A stretch of 20,597 nucleotides of DNA from an uncultured Clostridia bacterium (GTDB lineage: Bacteria > Bacillota_A > Clostridia > Christensenellales > Aristaeellaceae), in assembly GCA_934645275.1 (NCBI GenBank), contig CAKUDW010000010.1, forward strand, positions 1 to 20,597, read 5' to 3'. The number at the start of each line of letters is the position of its first letter. Positions within the stretch are counted from its first letter, which is position 1. The position numbers and the translations under genes are program-made. The notes below the pieces were generated by a model. It worked only from the letters and a program-made list of their open reading frames with translations. It was not told where the DNA came from and ran no database searches. Of this stretch, positions 14,085-20,597 are shown piece after piece.

Positions 14085-15482
14085 ATGCATAGAGAGGAAC
14101 TGCATTTCTGGATAGACGGCATGCACTGCGTCAACTGTCAGACACGCATTCAGCGCATGCTGGAGGAAACGCCGGGTGTGTTACATGCACGGGTGAGCTA
14201 TGACCGCGGCGATGCGACGCTGACTTGCGATACAGACGTCTTTTCAGATGAACAGCTCAGGCGCGGATTGGAGCAGCTGGGCTATGCCGTGCGCACGGAG
14301 CGGCGGAGCGCAGAATGGCTGCGTGCACTGGGTTATCTGTCGCTGATTGCGGCGCTCTATGCGCTGCTGGAGATGACTGGAGCGCTCAATCTGCTTGCGC
14401 CGGGACAACTGGCGCAGGCAAATATGAGTTACGGTATGCTCTTTATGGTGGGCCTGATGACGTCGATACACTGCGTGGCCATGTGCGGCGGCATTGGCCT
14501 TTCGCAGGTATTGCCTGCGCGTGATACGGCGCAGCGGCGGAGCATTCGCATTGCGCTGAAGCCCGCGCTCTGCTACAATGCGGGGCGGATTGTTTCCTAC
14601 ACGCTCACGGGCGCTATTCTGGGCTTCTGCGGCATGCTTTTTGGTTCGGGATTGAATACTTCGTTGTCTGTGCTGCTTCAGGGCGTTTTGAAGCTGCTTG
14701 CCGGGTTGGTGATGGTCTGCATGGGACTCAATTTGCTGGGGCTGTTTCCAGAGCTGAGGCGCTTTCGCTTTCGACTGCCATTTCACTTGCCGAAGCGACG
14801 CGGCCATGGCCCACTGGTGGCCGGGTTGCTGAATGGCTTGATGCCCTGCGGACCATTGCAGGCCATGCAGCTGGTGGCGCTGGCTTCCGCCAGCCCGCTG
14901 CGCGGGGGCTGTGCCATGCTGGCGTTTAGTCTGGGCACGGTGCCATTGATGCTGGGGCTGAGTTCGTTGGTAGCGGCGCTGGGGCGTAAATTCGGTAAAG
15001 CCGTTACTGGAGCGGGCGCAGTGTTGGTGGTGGTTCTGGGGCTTTCCATGCTTTCACAGGGTGCGGTGCTGGCAGGCATACGGCCACAGATGGTTGCGAG
15101 TGATGCGCAGGCTGCCGCAGTGCAGAAGGACGACGCGGGCGTACAAATTGTGCGCAGCACGCTTCAAACGGGTCAGTATCCAAACATCACGGTGGCGGCA
15201 GGCAGGCCTGTGCGCTGGATCATCGACGCGCCCGATGGCTCGATTAACGGATGCAACAACAGGATATATATTCCAGCGCTGAATGTGGAATATAGCTTTC
15301 AACCGGGGGAGAATATCATTGAGTTTACGCCATTCGAGGCGGGCGACATGCCCTACAGTTGCTGGATGGGCATGATTCGCGGAAATATTTCCGTGTTGGA
15401 GAGCGGCGGTGAAGCGGTTGAAGCGCCGCTTATGACTGAAGCGCCAATTTCAGGCGCTTCCTGCTGCGATCCAGTTCAATGA
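14085..15482 (+). CDS. HMA / SafE-type membrane / cupredoxin-like three-domain protein
   Basis: The 465-residue protein has three parts. Residues 1-70 are a heavy-metal-associated domain with GMHCVNC (Cys15, Cys18). Residues about 78-335 hold six or so membrane helices of the TauE/SafE or cytochrome-biogenesis-like type, with paired motifs SIHCVAMCGGIGLSQ near 126 and NGLMPCGPLQAMQL near 250 that resemble metal or thiol transport sites. Residues about 360-450 look like a cupredoxin-type beta domain with GCNN and SCWMGMI as candidate copper ligands. A Cys pair (SCCD) ends the chain. ATG 14085 has GAGGG 9 nt upstream and follows the lipoprotein stop by 4 nt, so they are one operon. Copper handling or export is the likely role, by context and domains. 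Confidence 0.85.
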   Translation: MHREELHFWIDGMHCVNCQTRIQRMLEETPGVLHARVSYDRGDATLTCDTDVFSDEQLRRGLEQLGYAVRTERRSAEWLRALGYLSLIAALYALLEMTGALNLLAPGQLAQANMSYGMLFMVGLMTSIHCVAMCGGIGLSQVLPARDTAQRRSIRIALKPALCYNAGRIVSYTLTGAILGFCGMLFGSGLNTSLSVLLQGVLKLLAGLVMVCMGLNLLGLFPELRRFRFRLPFHLPKRRGHGPLVAGLLNGLMPCGPLQAMQLVALASASPLRGGCAMLAFSLGTVPLMLGLSSLVAALGRKFGKAVTGAGAVLVVVLGLSMLSQGAVLAGIRPQMVASDAQAAAVQKDDAGVQIVRSTLQTGQYPNITVAAGRPVRWIIDAPDGSINGCNNRIYIPALNVEYSFQPGENIIEFTPFEAGDMPYSCWMGMIRGNISVLESGGEAVEAPLMTEAPISGASCCDPVQ

Positions 15483-15500
15483 AAATTTTCTGTGAACACA

Positions 15501-15529
15501 TTGACAAATACCCTATGGGGGTATATTAT
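15501..15529 (+). promoter_or_regulatory. Promoter of the csoR-copA operon
   Basis: TTGACA (15501-15506), a 17-nt spacer and TATTAT (15524-15529). The first CsoR-type operator fills the spacer, as expected for repression. Confidence 0.75.
15509..15523. promoter_or_regulatory. CsoR-type operator 1
   Basis: TACCCTATGGGGGTA matches the TACCC-n4-GGGGTA pattern of copper-sensing CsoR operators and lies between the -35 and -10 boxes. Confidence 0.78.
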
Positions 15530-15534
15530 ATAAA

Positions 15535-15549
15535 TACCTACCGGGGGTA
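15535..15549. promoter_or_regulatory. CsoR-type operator 2
   Basis: TACCTACCGGGGGTA is a second, slightly less symmetric site, 26 bp from the first and just after the -10 box. Two sites suggest tight or graded repression. Confidence 0.65.
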
Positions 15550-15563
15550 TAAAGCGTGCGCGA

Positions 15564-15887
15564 ATGGGGGCGAAGGTCGTGGACGATAAAAAGTGTTGCT
15601 GTTGCAATCAGCGCAAAAAGGAACGATCGCCAGAGGAATATAAGAAGCTGATTCACCGGCTCAACCGCATTGAGGGTCAGGTGCGCGGCATTCGCAGCAT
15701 GGTGGAAAACGGAGCGTATTGTCCGGATATACTGGTACAGTCTGCGGCGGTGAATGCGGCGGTGAACGCCTTCAATAAGGAACTGTTGGCCAGTCACATC
15801 CGAAGCTGCGTGGCGCAGGATATCCGCGATGGCAAGGACGAGGTGATCGACGAGCTGGTGCTGACCATGCAAAAGCTGATGAAATAG
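15564..15887 (+). CDS. csoR: Copper-sensing transcriptional repressor CsoR
   Basis: The 107-residue protein is a CsoR/RcnR all-helical repressor. The N-terminal helix (KLIHRLNRIEGQVRGIRSMVENG) is the family signature. Cys53 (YCPDIL), His78 (SHIRSC) and Cys82 form the C-H-C Cu(I) site of true CsoR proteins. An extra CCCC run near residue 11 is unusual and may bind metal too. Copper binding releases the repressor from DNA; its likely targets are the two sites just upstream. The start is uncertain: ATG 15564 lacks a clear binding site, while GTG 15579 has GGGGG 7 nt before it. The copA gene follows 76 nt downstream in the same operon. Confidence 0.9.
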   Translation: MGAKVVDDKKCCCCNQRKKERSPEEYKKLIHRLNRIEGQVRGIRSMVENGAYCPDILVQSAAVNAAVNAFNKELLASHIRSCVAQDIRDGKDEVIDELVLTMQKLMK

Positions 15888-15929
15888 CGAAAAATGGGCA
15901 ATGCTAGTGCATGTCTCAATATTAAAAGC

Positions 15930-15947
15930 TGCGGCGCAATTGCCGCA
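15930..15947 (+). other. Small hairpin just before the copA ribosome binding site
   Basis: TGCGGC and GCCGCA form a 6-bp stem around GCAATT, 4 nt before the GGAGG of copA. It could modulate translation or stabilise a processed message. It is weak evidence on its own. Confidence 0.3.
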
Positions 15948-15963
15948 ATTTGGAGGCACATAT

Positions 15964-18489
15964 ATGAAACAGTATAATGTGACCGGCATGAGCTGCGCGG
16001 CGTGCAGCGCGCGCGTGGAGAAGGCCGTTTCAAAGGTACCAGGTGTGACCGAATGTTCAGTCAGCCTGCTTACCAATTCCATGGGGGTGGAGGGCGACGC
16101 CGCGCCAAAAGCCGTCATCGCCGCCGTGCGTGCGGCGGGCTATGGCGCTTCGCTGAAGGGTGCGGAAAAAGCGGCGGCCTCGGATGCCGCGGCACAGCTG
16201 GAGGATCACGAAACGCCCGCGCTTAAGCGGCGGCTGTTCTGGTCACTCGGCTTTTTGCTGGTATTGATGTACTTCTCCATGGGCCATATGATGTGGGGAT
16301 GGCCGCTGCCCGCGTTCTACGAGGGCAACCACATTGCCATGGGACTCACGCAGTTACTGTTGGCGGCGATTGTGATGGTCATCAACCAGAAATTCTTCGT
16401 TAGCGGTTTTAAGAGCCTGTGGCGGCGCTCGCCGAACATGGATACGCTCGTGGCGTTGGGTTCGGCGGCGGCCTTTGTGTATAGCACGTACGCGCTCTTT
16501 GCGATGACCGGCGCACAGCTGCGCGGCGACAGCGAAGCCGTGATGAACTGGATGATGGACTTCTATTTTGAATCCGCCGCCATGATACTGACGCTCATTA
16601 CCGTGGGTAAGATGCTGGAGGCCCGCTCCAAAGGCAAGACGACCGATGCGCTGAAGGGCCTGATGAAACTTGCGCCAAAGACGGCCACTGTGATTCGTGA
16701 CGGCGCAGAAGCGGTGGTTCCCGTCGAACAGGTGCGAAAGGGAGATATATTTGCCGTGCGTCCGGGCGAGAGCATTCCGGTAGACGGCGTGGTCGTCGAG
16801 GGCAGCAGTGCCGTAAATGAGGCGGCGCTCACCGGTGAGAGCATTCCGGCAGACAAGGCTCCGGGCGATGCGGTGTCAGCAGCCACGGTGAATCAGTCCG
16901 GCTATCTGAAGTGCCGCGCCACGCGCGTGGGCGAGGATACCACGCTTTCCCAAATCATTCAAATGGTTAGCGATGCGGCAGCTACGAAGGCGCCCATCGC
17001 AAAGATTGCGGATAAGGTGTCCGGTATATTTGTACCGGCAGTCATATCCATTGCGTTGGTCACAACCATCGTGTGGCTGTTGCTGGGCCGCGAGTTTGGC
17101 TATGCGCTGGCGCGGGGCATCTCCGTGTTGGTCATCAGCTGTCCATGCGCGCTGGGACTTGCCACGCCGGTGGCCATCATGGTCGGCAGCGGGTTGGGCG
17201 CAAAAAACGGCATTCTCTTCAAGACCGCCGCGTCACTGGAAGAAGCAGGCCGCATCCGCATCGTGGCGTTGGATAAGACTGGTACCATTACTTCCGGCGA
17301 ACCGAGGGTAACGGATATTTTGCCTGCGGACGGTGTTTCCGAACAGGAACTGATGCAGCAGGCGCTGAATCTGGAGCATCTCAGCGAGCATCCGCTGGCG
17401 CGGGCAATCCTGCAGCGCGCTGAGTCGGATGGCTTGACGGCGCAACAGGTTTTCGATTTTCAGGCGCGACCGGGTAACGGGCTCAGCGCCAACGCCGACG
17501 GTGCGGCGCTCTGCGGCGGCAATTATGCATTTATCAGCGGCGCGGCGGAAGTGCCTGCGGCTATCCGGGCGCAGGCAGACGAGATGGCAGCGCAGGGTAA
17601 GACCCCGCTGTATTTCAGCCGGGACGGGCGGCTGCTGGGCGTGATCGCCGTGGCAGACGTCATTAAAGAGGACAGCCCGCAGGCTGTACGCGAATTGCAA
17701 AACATGGGCTTGCAGGTGGTCATGCTGACCGGCGACAACGAGCGCACGGCCCGTGCCATCGGCGCGCAGGCAGGCGTGGATCGCGTGATTGCGGGCGTGT
17801 TGCCCGAGGGCAAGGAGAGCGTAATTCGTGAATTGAAGATGCAGGGCAAGGTGGCTATGGTGGGCGACGGCATCAACGATGCACCAGCGCTGACGCGCGC
17901 GGATATTGGCATCGCCATCGGCGCAGGTACCGACGTGGCCATCGACGCGGCCGATGTGGTGCTGATGAAGAGCAGGCTTACGGATGTGCCCGCTGCCATT
18001 CGGCTGAGTCGTGCGACGCTGCGCAATATTCACGAAAATCTGTTCTGGGCATTCTTCTATAATACCATCGGCATTCCGCTGGCGGCGGGCGTATTCATCC
18101 CGCTGGGGCTTACGCTCAATCCCATGTTCGGTGCGGCGGCGATGAGCCTGAGCAGCTTTTGCGTCGTGTCCAACGCGCTGCGGCTGAATCTGTTCAAGCT
18201 GCGCGATGCGCGTCATGATAAGAGGATCGGACAGAATAAGAGGACAAATCTGGATAATCAGAAGGAGGAGACGAAAATCATGGAAAAGACGATGAAGATT
18301 GAAGGCATGATGTGCGGTCACTGCGAGGCCAACGTGAAGCAGGCATTGGAAGCGCTACCTGAGGTGAATGGCGCGAAAGTGGATCATACTGCGGGTACGG
18401 CGGTCGTTGCACTCGGAGCGCCTCTGGCTGATGAGATTCTGAAAAAGACGGTTGAGGACAAGGGCTACCATGTAGTTGGCATTGAATAA
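15964..18489 (+). CDS. copA: Copper-translocating P-type ATPase CopA fused to a C-terminal CopZ domain
   Basis: The 841-residue protein exports Cu(I) across the membrane using ATP. Residues 1-65 are an HMA domain with MSCAAC (Cys11, Cys14). Eight membrane helices are expected. Motifs: TGES in the actuator domain, CPC at 393-395 in the ion path, DKTGT with phosphorylated Asp437, SEHPL, and GDGINDAP near 634. NxxxYN-like and MSLSS segments near the end support the Cu(+) (P1B-1) class. ATG 15964 has GGAGG 7 nt upstream. The frame then runs without a stop through a Lys-rich linker (about 750-772) into a 69-residue HMA domain that looks like a complete copper chaperone. A ribosome binding site and ATG inside the linker suggest that this part is also made alone. 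Confidence 0.93.
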   Translation: MKQYNVTGMSCAACSARVEKAVSKVPGVTECSVSLLTNSMGVEGDAAPKAVIAAVRAAGYGASLKGAEKAAASDAAAQLEDHETPALKRRLFWSLGFLLVLMYFSMGHMMWGWPLPAFYEGNHIAMGLTQLLLAAIVMVINQKFFVSGFKSLWRRSPNMDTLVALGSAAAFVYSTYALFAMTGAQLRGDSEAVMNWMMDFYFESAAMILTLITVGKMLEARSKGKTTDALKGLMKLAPKTATVIRDGAEAVVPVEQVRKGDIFAVRPGESIPVDGVVVEGSSAVNEAALTGESIPADKAPGDAVSAATVNQSGYLKCRATRVGEDTTLSQIIQMVSDAAATKAPIAKIADKVSGIFVPAVISIALVTTIVWLLLGREFGYALARGISVLVISCPCALGLATPVAIMVGSGLGAKNGILFKTAASLEEAGRIRIVALDKTGTITSGEPRVTDILPADGVSEQELMQQALNLEHLSEHPLARAILQRAESDGLTAQQVFDFQARPGNGLSANADGAALCGGNYAFISGAAEVPAAIRAQADEMAAQGKTPLYFSRDGRLLGVIAVADVIKEDSPQAVRELQNMGLQVVMLTGDNERTARAIGAQAGVDRVIAGVLPEGKESVIRELKMQGKVAMVGDGINDAPALTRADIGIAIGAGTDVAIDAADVVLMKSRLTDVPAAIRLSRATLRNIHENLFWAFFYNTIGIPLAAGVFIPLGLTLNPMFGAAAMSLSSFCVVSNALRLNLFKLRDARHDKRIGQNKRTNLDNQKEETKIMEKTMKIEGMMCGHCEANVKQALEALPEVNGAKVDHTAGTAVVALGAPLADEILKKTVEDKGYHVVGIE
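18262..18282 (+). promoter_or_regulatory. Internal ribosome binding site and start codon for CopZ
   Basis: AAGGAGG (18262-18268) lies 11 nt before ATG 18280, in the copA frame. It is as strong as the best gene-start sites in the window, so internal initiation is likely. Confidence 0.65.
18280..18489 (+). CDS. copZ: CopZ-like copper chaperone (internal, in-frame product of copA)
   Basis: The 69-residue product would begin MEKTMKIEGMMCGHCEANVK, with the Cu(I)-binding MxCxxC at Cys12 and Cys15, and end VEDKGYHVVGIE. It has the length and beta-alpha-beta-beta-alpha-beta pattern of free CopZ/HMA chaperones, which carry Cu(I) to CopA. It shares its frame and stop with copA; no stop codon separates them. 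It can be read as the C-terminal domain of CopA, as a separate protein from the internal start, or both. The preceding hydrophilic linker looks like a former intergenic region, so loss of the copA stop is a plausible origin. Confidence 0.65.
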   Translation: MEKTMKIEGMMCGHCEANVKQALEALPEVNGAKVDHTAGTAVVALGAPLADEILKKTVEDKGYHVVGIE

Positions 18490-18509
18490 AAGAGAATAAG
18501 ACAGGACAG

Positions 18510-18545
18510 AGCGCCCTCCATCACAACAGGTGGAGGGCGCTTTTT
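18510..18545 (+). terminator. Rho-independent terminator of the csoR-copA operon
   Basis: AGCGCCCTCCA (18510-18520) and TGGAGGGCGCT (18531-18541) form a perfect 11-bp stem with a 10-nt loop, followed by a T run (18541-18545). Confidence 0.92.
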
Positions 18546-18560
18546 AAAGGATAAGAACAA

Positions 18561-18621
18561 GAATTGGCAAAACAGAGTTTTGCAGGTTGGTAGCTCCAGT
18601 AGAGGGACGCCGACAACCCTT
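18561..18621. repeat. Palindromic repeat element, diverged intergenic copy
   Basis: GAATTGGCAAAAC begins a sequence that aligns along its length with the two copies in the ABC ATPase gene. The first hairpin GCAAAAC-AGA-GTTTTGC (18567-18583) is perfect. The second is kept only at its base (GTTGG with CCGAC). It lies just after the copper operon terminator. Confidence 0.65.
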
Positions 18622-18895
18622 GCAGTGCATGCTTCATTTTTCGAGAGAAGACGTTACAGCGTCTGTCAAAAATTGGGCAAAACATTGTGACATGACGGTA
18701 AAATTGGATATGTGGTGAAAATATGGTTGAAATTACCGGACACTTAATGTTATTATACAGATGTGATATAATCTATTGGTTGAAAAATCCCATGTTGTAA
18801 ATGTTAAACAAATAGGCGGCATTTGTGAGCGCGTATGGCGGCTTCGCGGTGCGGGTCGTTTTTAATGATAAGTAAAATGTAAGGAGGAAACTGGA
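18622..18895. other. Intergenic leader region before the last gene
   Basis: This A+T-rich stretch holds no convincing gene. It contains an extended -10 promoter at 18764-18772 and a 5' leader of about 115 nt. A long minus-strand frame that crosses it is antisense to the next gene and is not credible. Confidence 0.55.
18764..18772 (+). promoter_or_regulatory. Extended -10 promoter of the last gene
   Basis: TGATATAAT is a perfect extended -10, identical to the one before the other BIG2 gene (8072-8080). The -35 region (TTAATG at 17 nt) is weak. Confidence 0.55.
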
Positions 18896-20597
18896 ATGAA
18901 GCGATGGTTCAGATGGGCGGCAGTATGCCTGCTCGCGCTGGCACTGTTGGCGACATGTGCGCTGGCAGAAACGCGCGAGGAGAAATACACGCAAGACGGC
19001 TGGGACTACTGCGATAGCTATGAGGGCGATGCGCTGCTTCAGCGCACGCGGACGCAGGCACTGGAGAACGGCGCGCGTTGCGAGGAGCGTTACGACCTGA
19101 TCGCCGGCGAGCTGACGCTGGTTCGCAAGAGTATCCTGGATGCGGATGGGAACAGGAAGCCAGGCAGCATCAACTATCTCTATGATTATGAGACCGGCGA
19201 TTATCAGGGGTATGGGGAATACCTGGGTGTGGACGAAGAAGGCCGCGATGGCTGGAAGGAATACGACGAAAACGACGAGTTTATCTGTACGAGCCGGGAA
19301 TGGCAGGACGAAAACGGCATAGCGTATTGGGCGCAGTACGACGCGGATGGTAAACTGTATGGGCGCCATGCGCGTGAATGGCTGGAAGACGGCGGCTGCA
19401 ACGAAACCAGCGAAGAGATGATCGCCGGCGAGTTGAAGGTGGTCAGCAAGGATATTTACGATGCGGATGGCAACAGACTTGCGGGCAGCATCGATTATAA
19501 TTATGATTATGAGACCGGCGATTATCAGGGACGCATGGAATACCAGGGTACCGATGCGAATGGCCGTGAGAGCTGGAAAGCCTACGATCAAAATGGCGCA
19601 TTCCAGTACAAGCGTGAGGCCTGGGAAACCGCTCAGAACCATCGCTATGAGAATTACTACGATGCCAGCGGGGTTCTGGTTGAGAAATATGAGACGACTG
19701 TGCAGTCAGATGGCACGAACAGGGTCGAATATAGCCAGCGCATCAACGGTAGTATGTATCGCATTTCGGAGATCTATTGCGATGACGACGGCAACGTACT
19801 GCCCGGATCGACCAATTTTATTCGTGACGATCAGACCGGTGAATGCCTGCTTCGGATGACCTATGTGGGCAAGAATGAGCAGGGACGCGAAGCCTGGGAA
19901 CTGAGGACTAACGATAACTTCTACGTGGGCAAGACACTGACCTGGGAGGATCGCCGTGGTTTACATCAGGAGATCGTCGATGAAAATGGTAAGGTCATTG
20001 AGCGCTATTTAAACGGCGTGGAATTGAAGGGCAAGCCAAAGTCCGTGATACTGTCGCCGTCCGGAAAGCAACAGCTAATGCTTGGCGAAACGCTGCAGCT
20101 CGACTACAGCTTCAAGCCCGCAAACGCCTATTCCGCGATCAAGTGGAGCAGCTCGAACAAAGCGGTTGCGACGGTTTCTGAGGACGGCCTGGTGACGGCA
20201 GTGGCTGACGGCAAGGTGGTTATCACTGCGCTGGCGACCAGCGGCAAGGTCAAAGCAACGGTAACGATCAACGTAATTGACCCGAAGAAGCCGACGGGGA
20301 TCCGGTTGGAAACGGGCAGCGCTGCGAAGTTGGCGCTGCAGGACAGTCTGCAACTGAACTATACGCTGTTGCCGGAGGGCACAGCGGAATCGGCGGTAAC
20401 GTTCAAGTCGTCCGATACGAAGATCGTGAAGGTATCGGCGGACGGCCTGATTACGCCGGTAAAGACGGGCAAGGCGAAGATCACCGTAACGGCCTCGAAG
20501 AACAAGAAGATCAAGGCGACGGTGACCGTGACGGTATTTGACCCGAAAAAGCCGACGGGGATCCGGTTGGAAACGGGCAGCGCTGCGAAGTTGGCGC
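18896..20597 (+). CDS. Secreted repeat protein with BIG2 domains (3' end outside window)
   Basis: The frame is open from ATG 18896 (AAGGAGG 8 nt upstream) to the window edge, 567 complete codons. An export signal (MKRWFRWAAVCLLALALLATCALA) is followed by a region with three diverged units of roughly 100-130 residues. Two are clear (LDADGNRKPGSINYLYDYETG and YDADGNRLAGSIDYNYDYETG in shortened form), each followed by G-R-x-x-W-K-x-Y-D; the third is weaker. These resemble short Tyr/Trp/Gly-rich beta repeats of surface proteins. From about residue 382 come BIG2 Ig-like domains of about 87 residues: one ends near 20277, a second runs to about 20541, and a third is cut by the edge. The protein is secreted or surface-bound; its anchor, if any, lies beyond the window. 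No enzyme motif is seen. Confidence 0.87.
   Translation, partial: MKRWFRWAAVCLLALALLATCALAETREEKYTQDGWDYCDSYEGDALLQRTRTQALENGARCEERYDLIAGELTLVRKSILDADGNRKPGSINYLYDYETGDYQGYGEYLGVDEEGRDGWKEYDENDEFICTSREWQDENGIAYWAQYDADGKLYGRHAREWLEDGGCNETSEEMIAGELKVVSKDIYDADGNRLAGSIDYNYDYETGDYQGRMEYQGTDANGRESWKAYDQNGAFQYKREAWETAQNHRYENYYDASGVLVEKYETTVQSDGTNRVEYSQRINGSMYRISEIYCDDDGNVLPGSTNFIRDDQTGECLLRMTYVGKNEQGREAWELRTNDNFYVGKTLTWEDRRGLHQEIVDENGKVIERYLNGVELKGKPKSVILSPSGKQQLMLGETLQLDYSFKPANAYSAIKWSSSNKAVATVSEDGLVTAVADGKVVITALATSGKVKATVTINVIDPKKPTGIRLETGSAAKLALQDSLQLNYTLLPEGTAESAVTFKSSDTKIVKVSADGLITPVKTGKAKITVTASKNKKIKATVTVTVFDPKKPTGIRLETGSAAKLA
20277..20336 (+). repeat. Near-identical BIG2 domain-start repeat, copy 1
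   Basis: These 60 nt recur at 20538-20597 with a single G/A difference, exactly 261 nt (87 codons) away. They encode the domain linker and first strand (DPKKPTGIRLETGSAAK). Confidence 0.9.
20538..20597 (+). repeat. Near-identical BIG2 domain-start repeat, copy 2 (cut by window edge)
   Basis: Second copy of the 60-nt unit. The match runs to the last base, so its full length is unknown. It marks the start of a third BIG2 domain and a recent duplication. Confidence 0.9.

Noticed and set aside
17233..18321. 362-codon minus-strand frame
   Set aside because: It lies wholly antisense to copA, whose protein motifs are complete; the composition is His/Arg/Gln-rich and matches no family.
18773..19642. 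Long hydrophobic minus-strand frame
   Set aside because: It is antisense to the secreted repeat protein, lacks a ribosome binding site, and its Ile/Ala/Val richness reflects the complementary reading of Asp/Gly/Tyr repeats.

Overview
The window (about 57-58% G+C by eye, AGGAGG-type ribosome binding sites, near-consensus sigma-70 promoters, short intergenic gaps, no outer-membrane genes) looks like a chromosomal segment of an anaerobic Gram-positive bacterium, most likely a gut Clostridia lineage. That assignment is inference from gene content and signals, not from a search. There is no rRNA, tRNA, CRISPR array, transposase or phage gene.

Layout. Bases 2-3451 (+): a compact housekeeping run with a partial Cys-rich/acidic protein, a metallophosphoesterase, a YegS/DgkB-type lipid kinase, and a single-frame fusion of epoxyqueuosine reductase QueH with biotin-protein ligase BirA. 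Bases 3459-5867 (-): a three-gene ABC importer (solute-binding protein, permease, ATPase). Its ATPase gene carries two tandem, in-frame palindromic insertions of 72 bp. This operon and rpiB (6056-6508, +) diverge from back-to-back promoters. After a structured 360-bp intergenic stretch come radC and a small partner gene (-). Bases 7988-10670 (+): a secreted protein with five BIG2 Ig-like domains, then a PfkB-family sugar-phosphate kinase closed by a strong terminator. A small unknown gene (10808-11314, +) converges on a TetR-regulated ABC-2 exporter operon (11319-13378, -) with a textbook promoter and a perfect palindromic operator.

Bases 13528-18545 (+) form a copper-handling island: a DUF2318-like lipoprotein interrupted by one in-frame UGA, a three-domain HMA/SafE-type/cupredoxin membrane protein, the copper sensor CsoR behind two tandem TACC(C)-GGGGTA operators, and the Cu(+) ATPase CopA. 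CopA runs without a stop into a CopZ-like domain that has its own internal ribosome binding site. The window ends inside a secreted repeat/BIG2 protein (18896 to the edge).

The most notable observation is the DUF2318-like lipoprotein. The UGA replaces the first Cys of a conserved CxxC, the reading frame continues with the expected family C-terminus to a normal stop next to the following gene's RBS, and a hairpin 27 nt downstream of the UGA has a G as the first loop base. This fits a bacterial SECIS and a selenocysteine (UxxC) metal-handling protein. Next in interest are the palindromic elements inserted in frame in an ABC ATPase (comparable in behaviour to Rickettsia palindromic elements) with relatives elsewhere in the window, the QueH-BirA fusion, and the copA-copZ fusion with an internal start.
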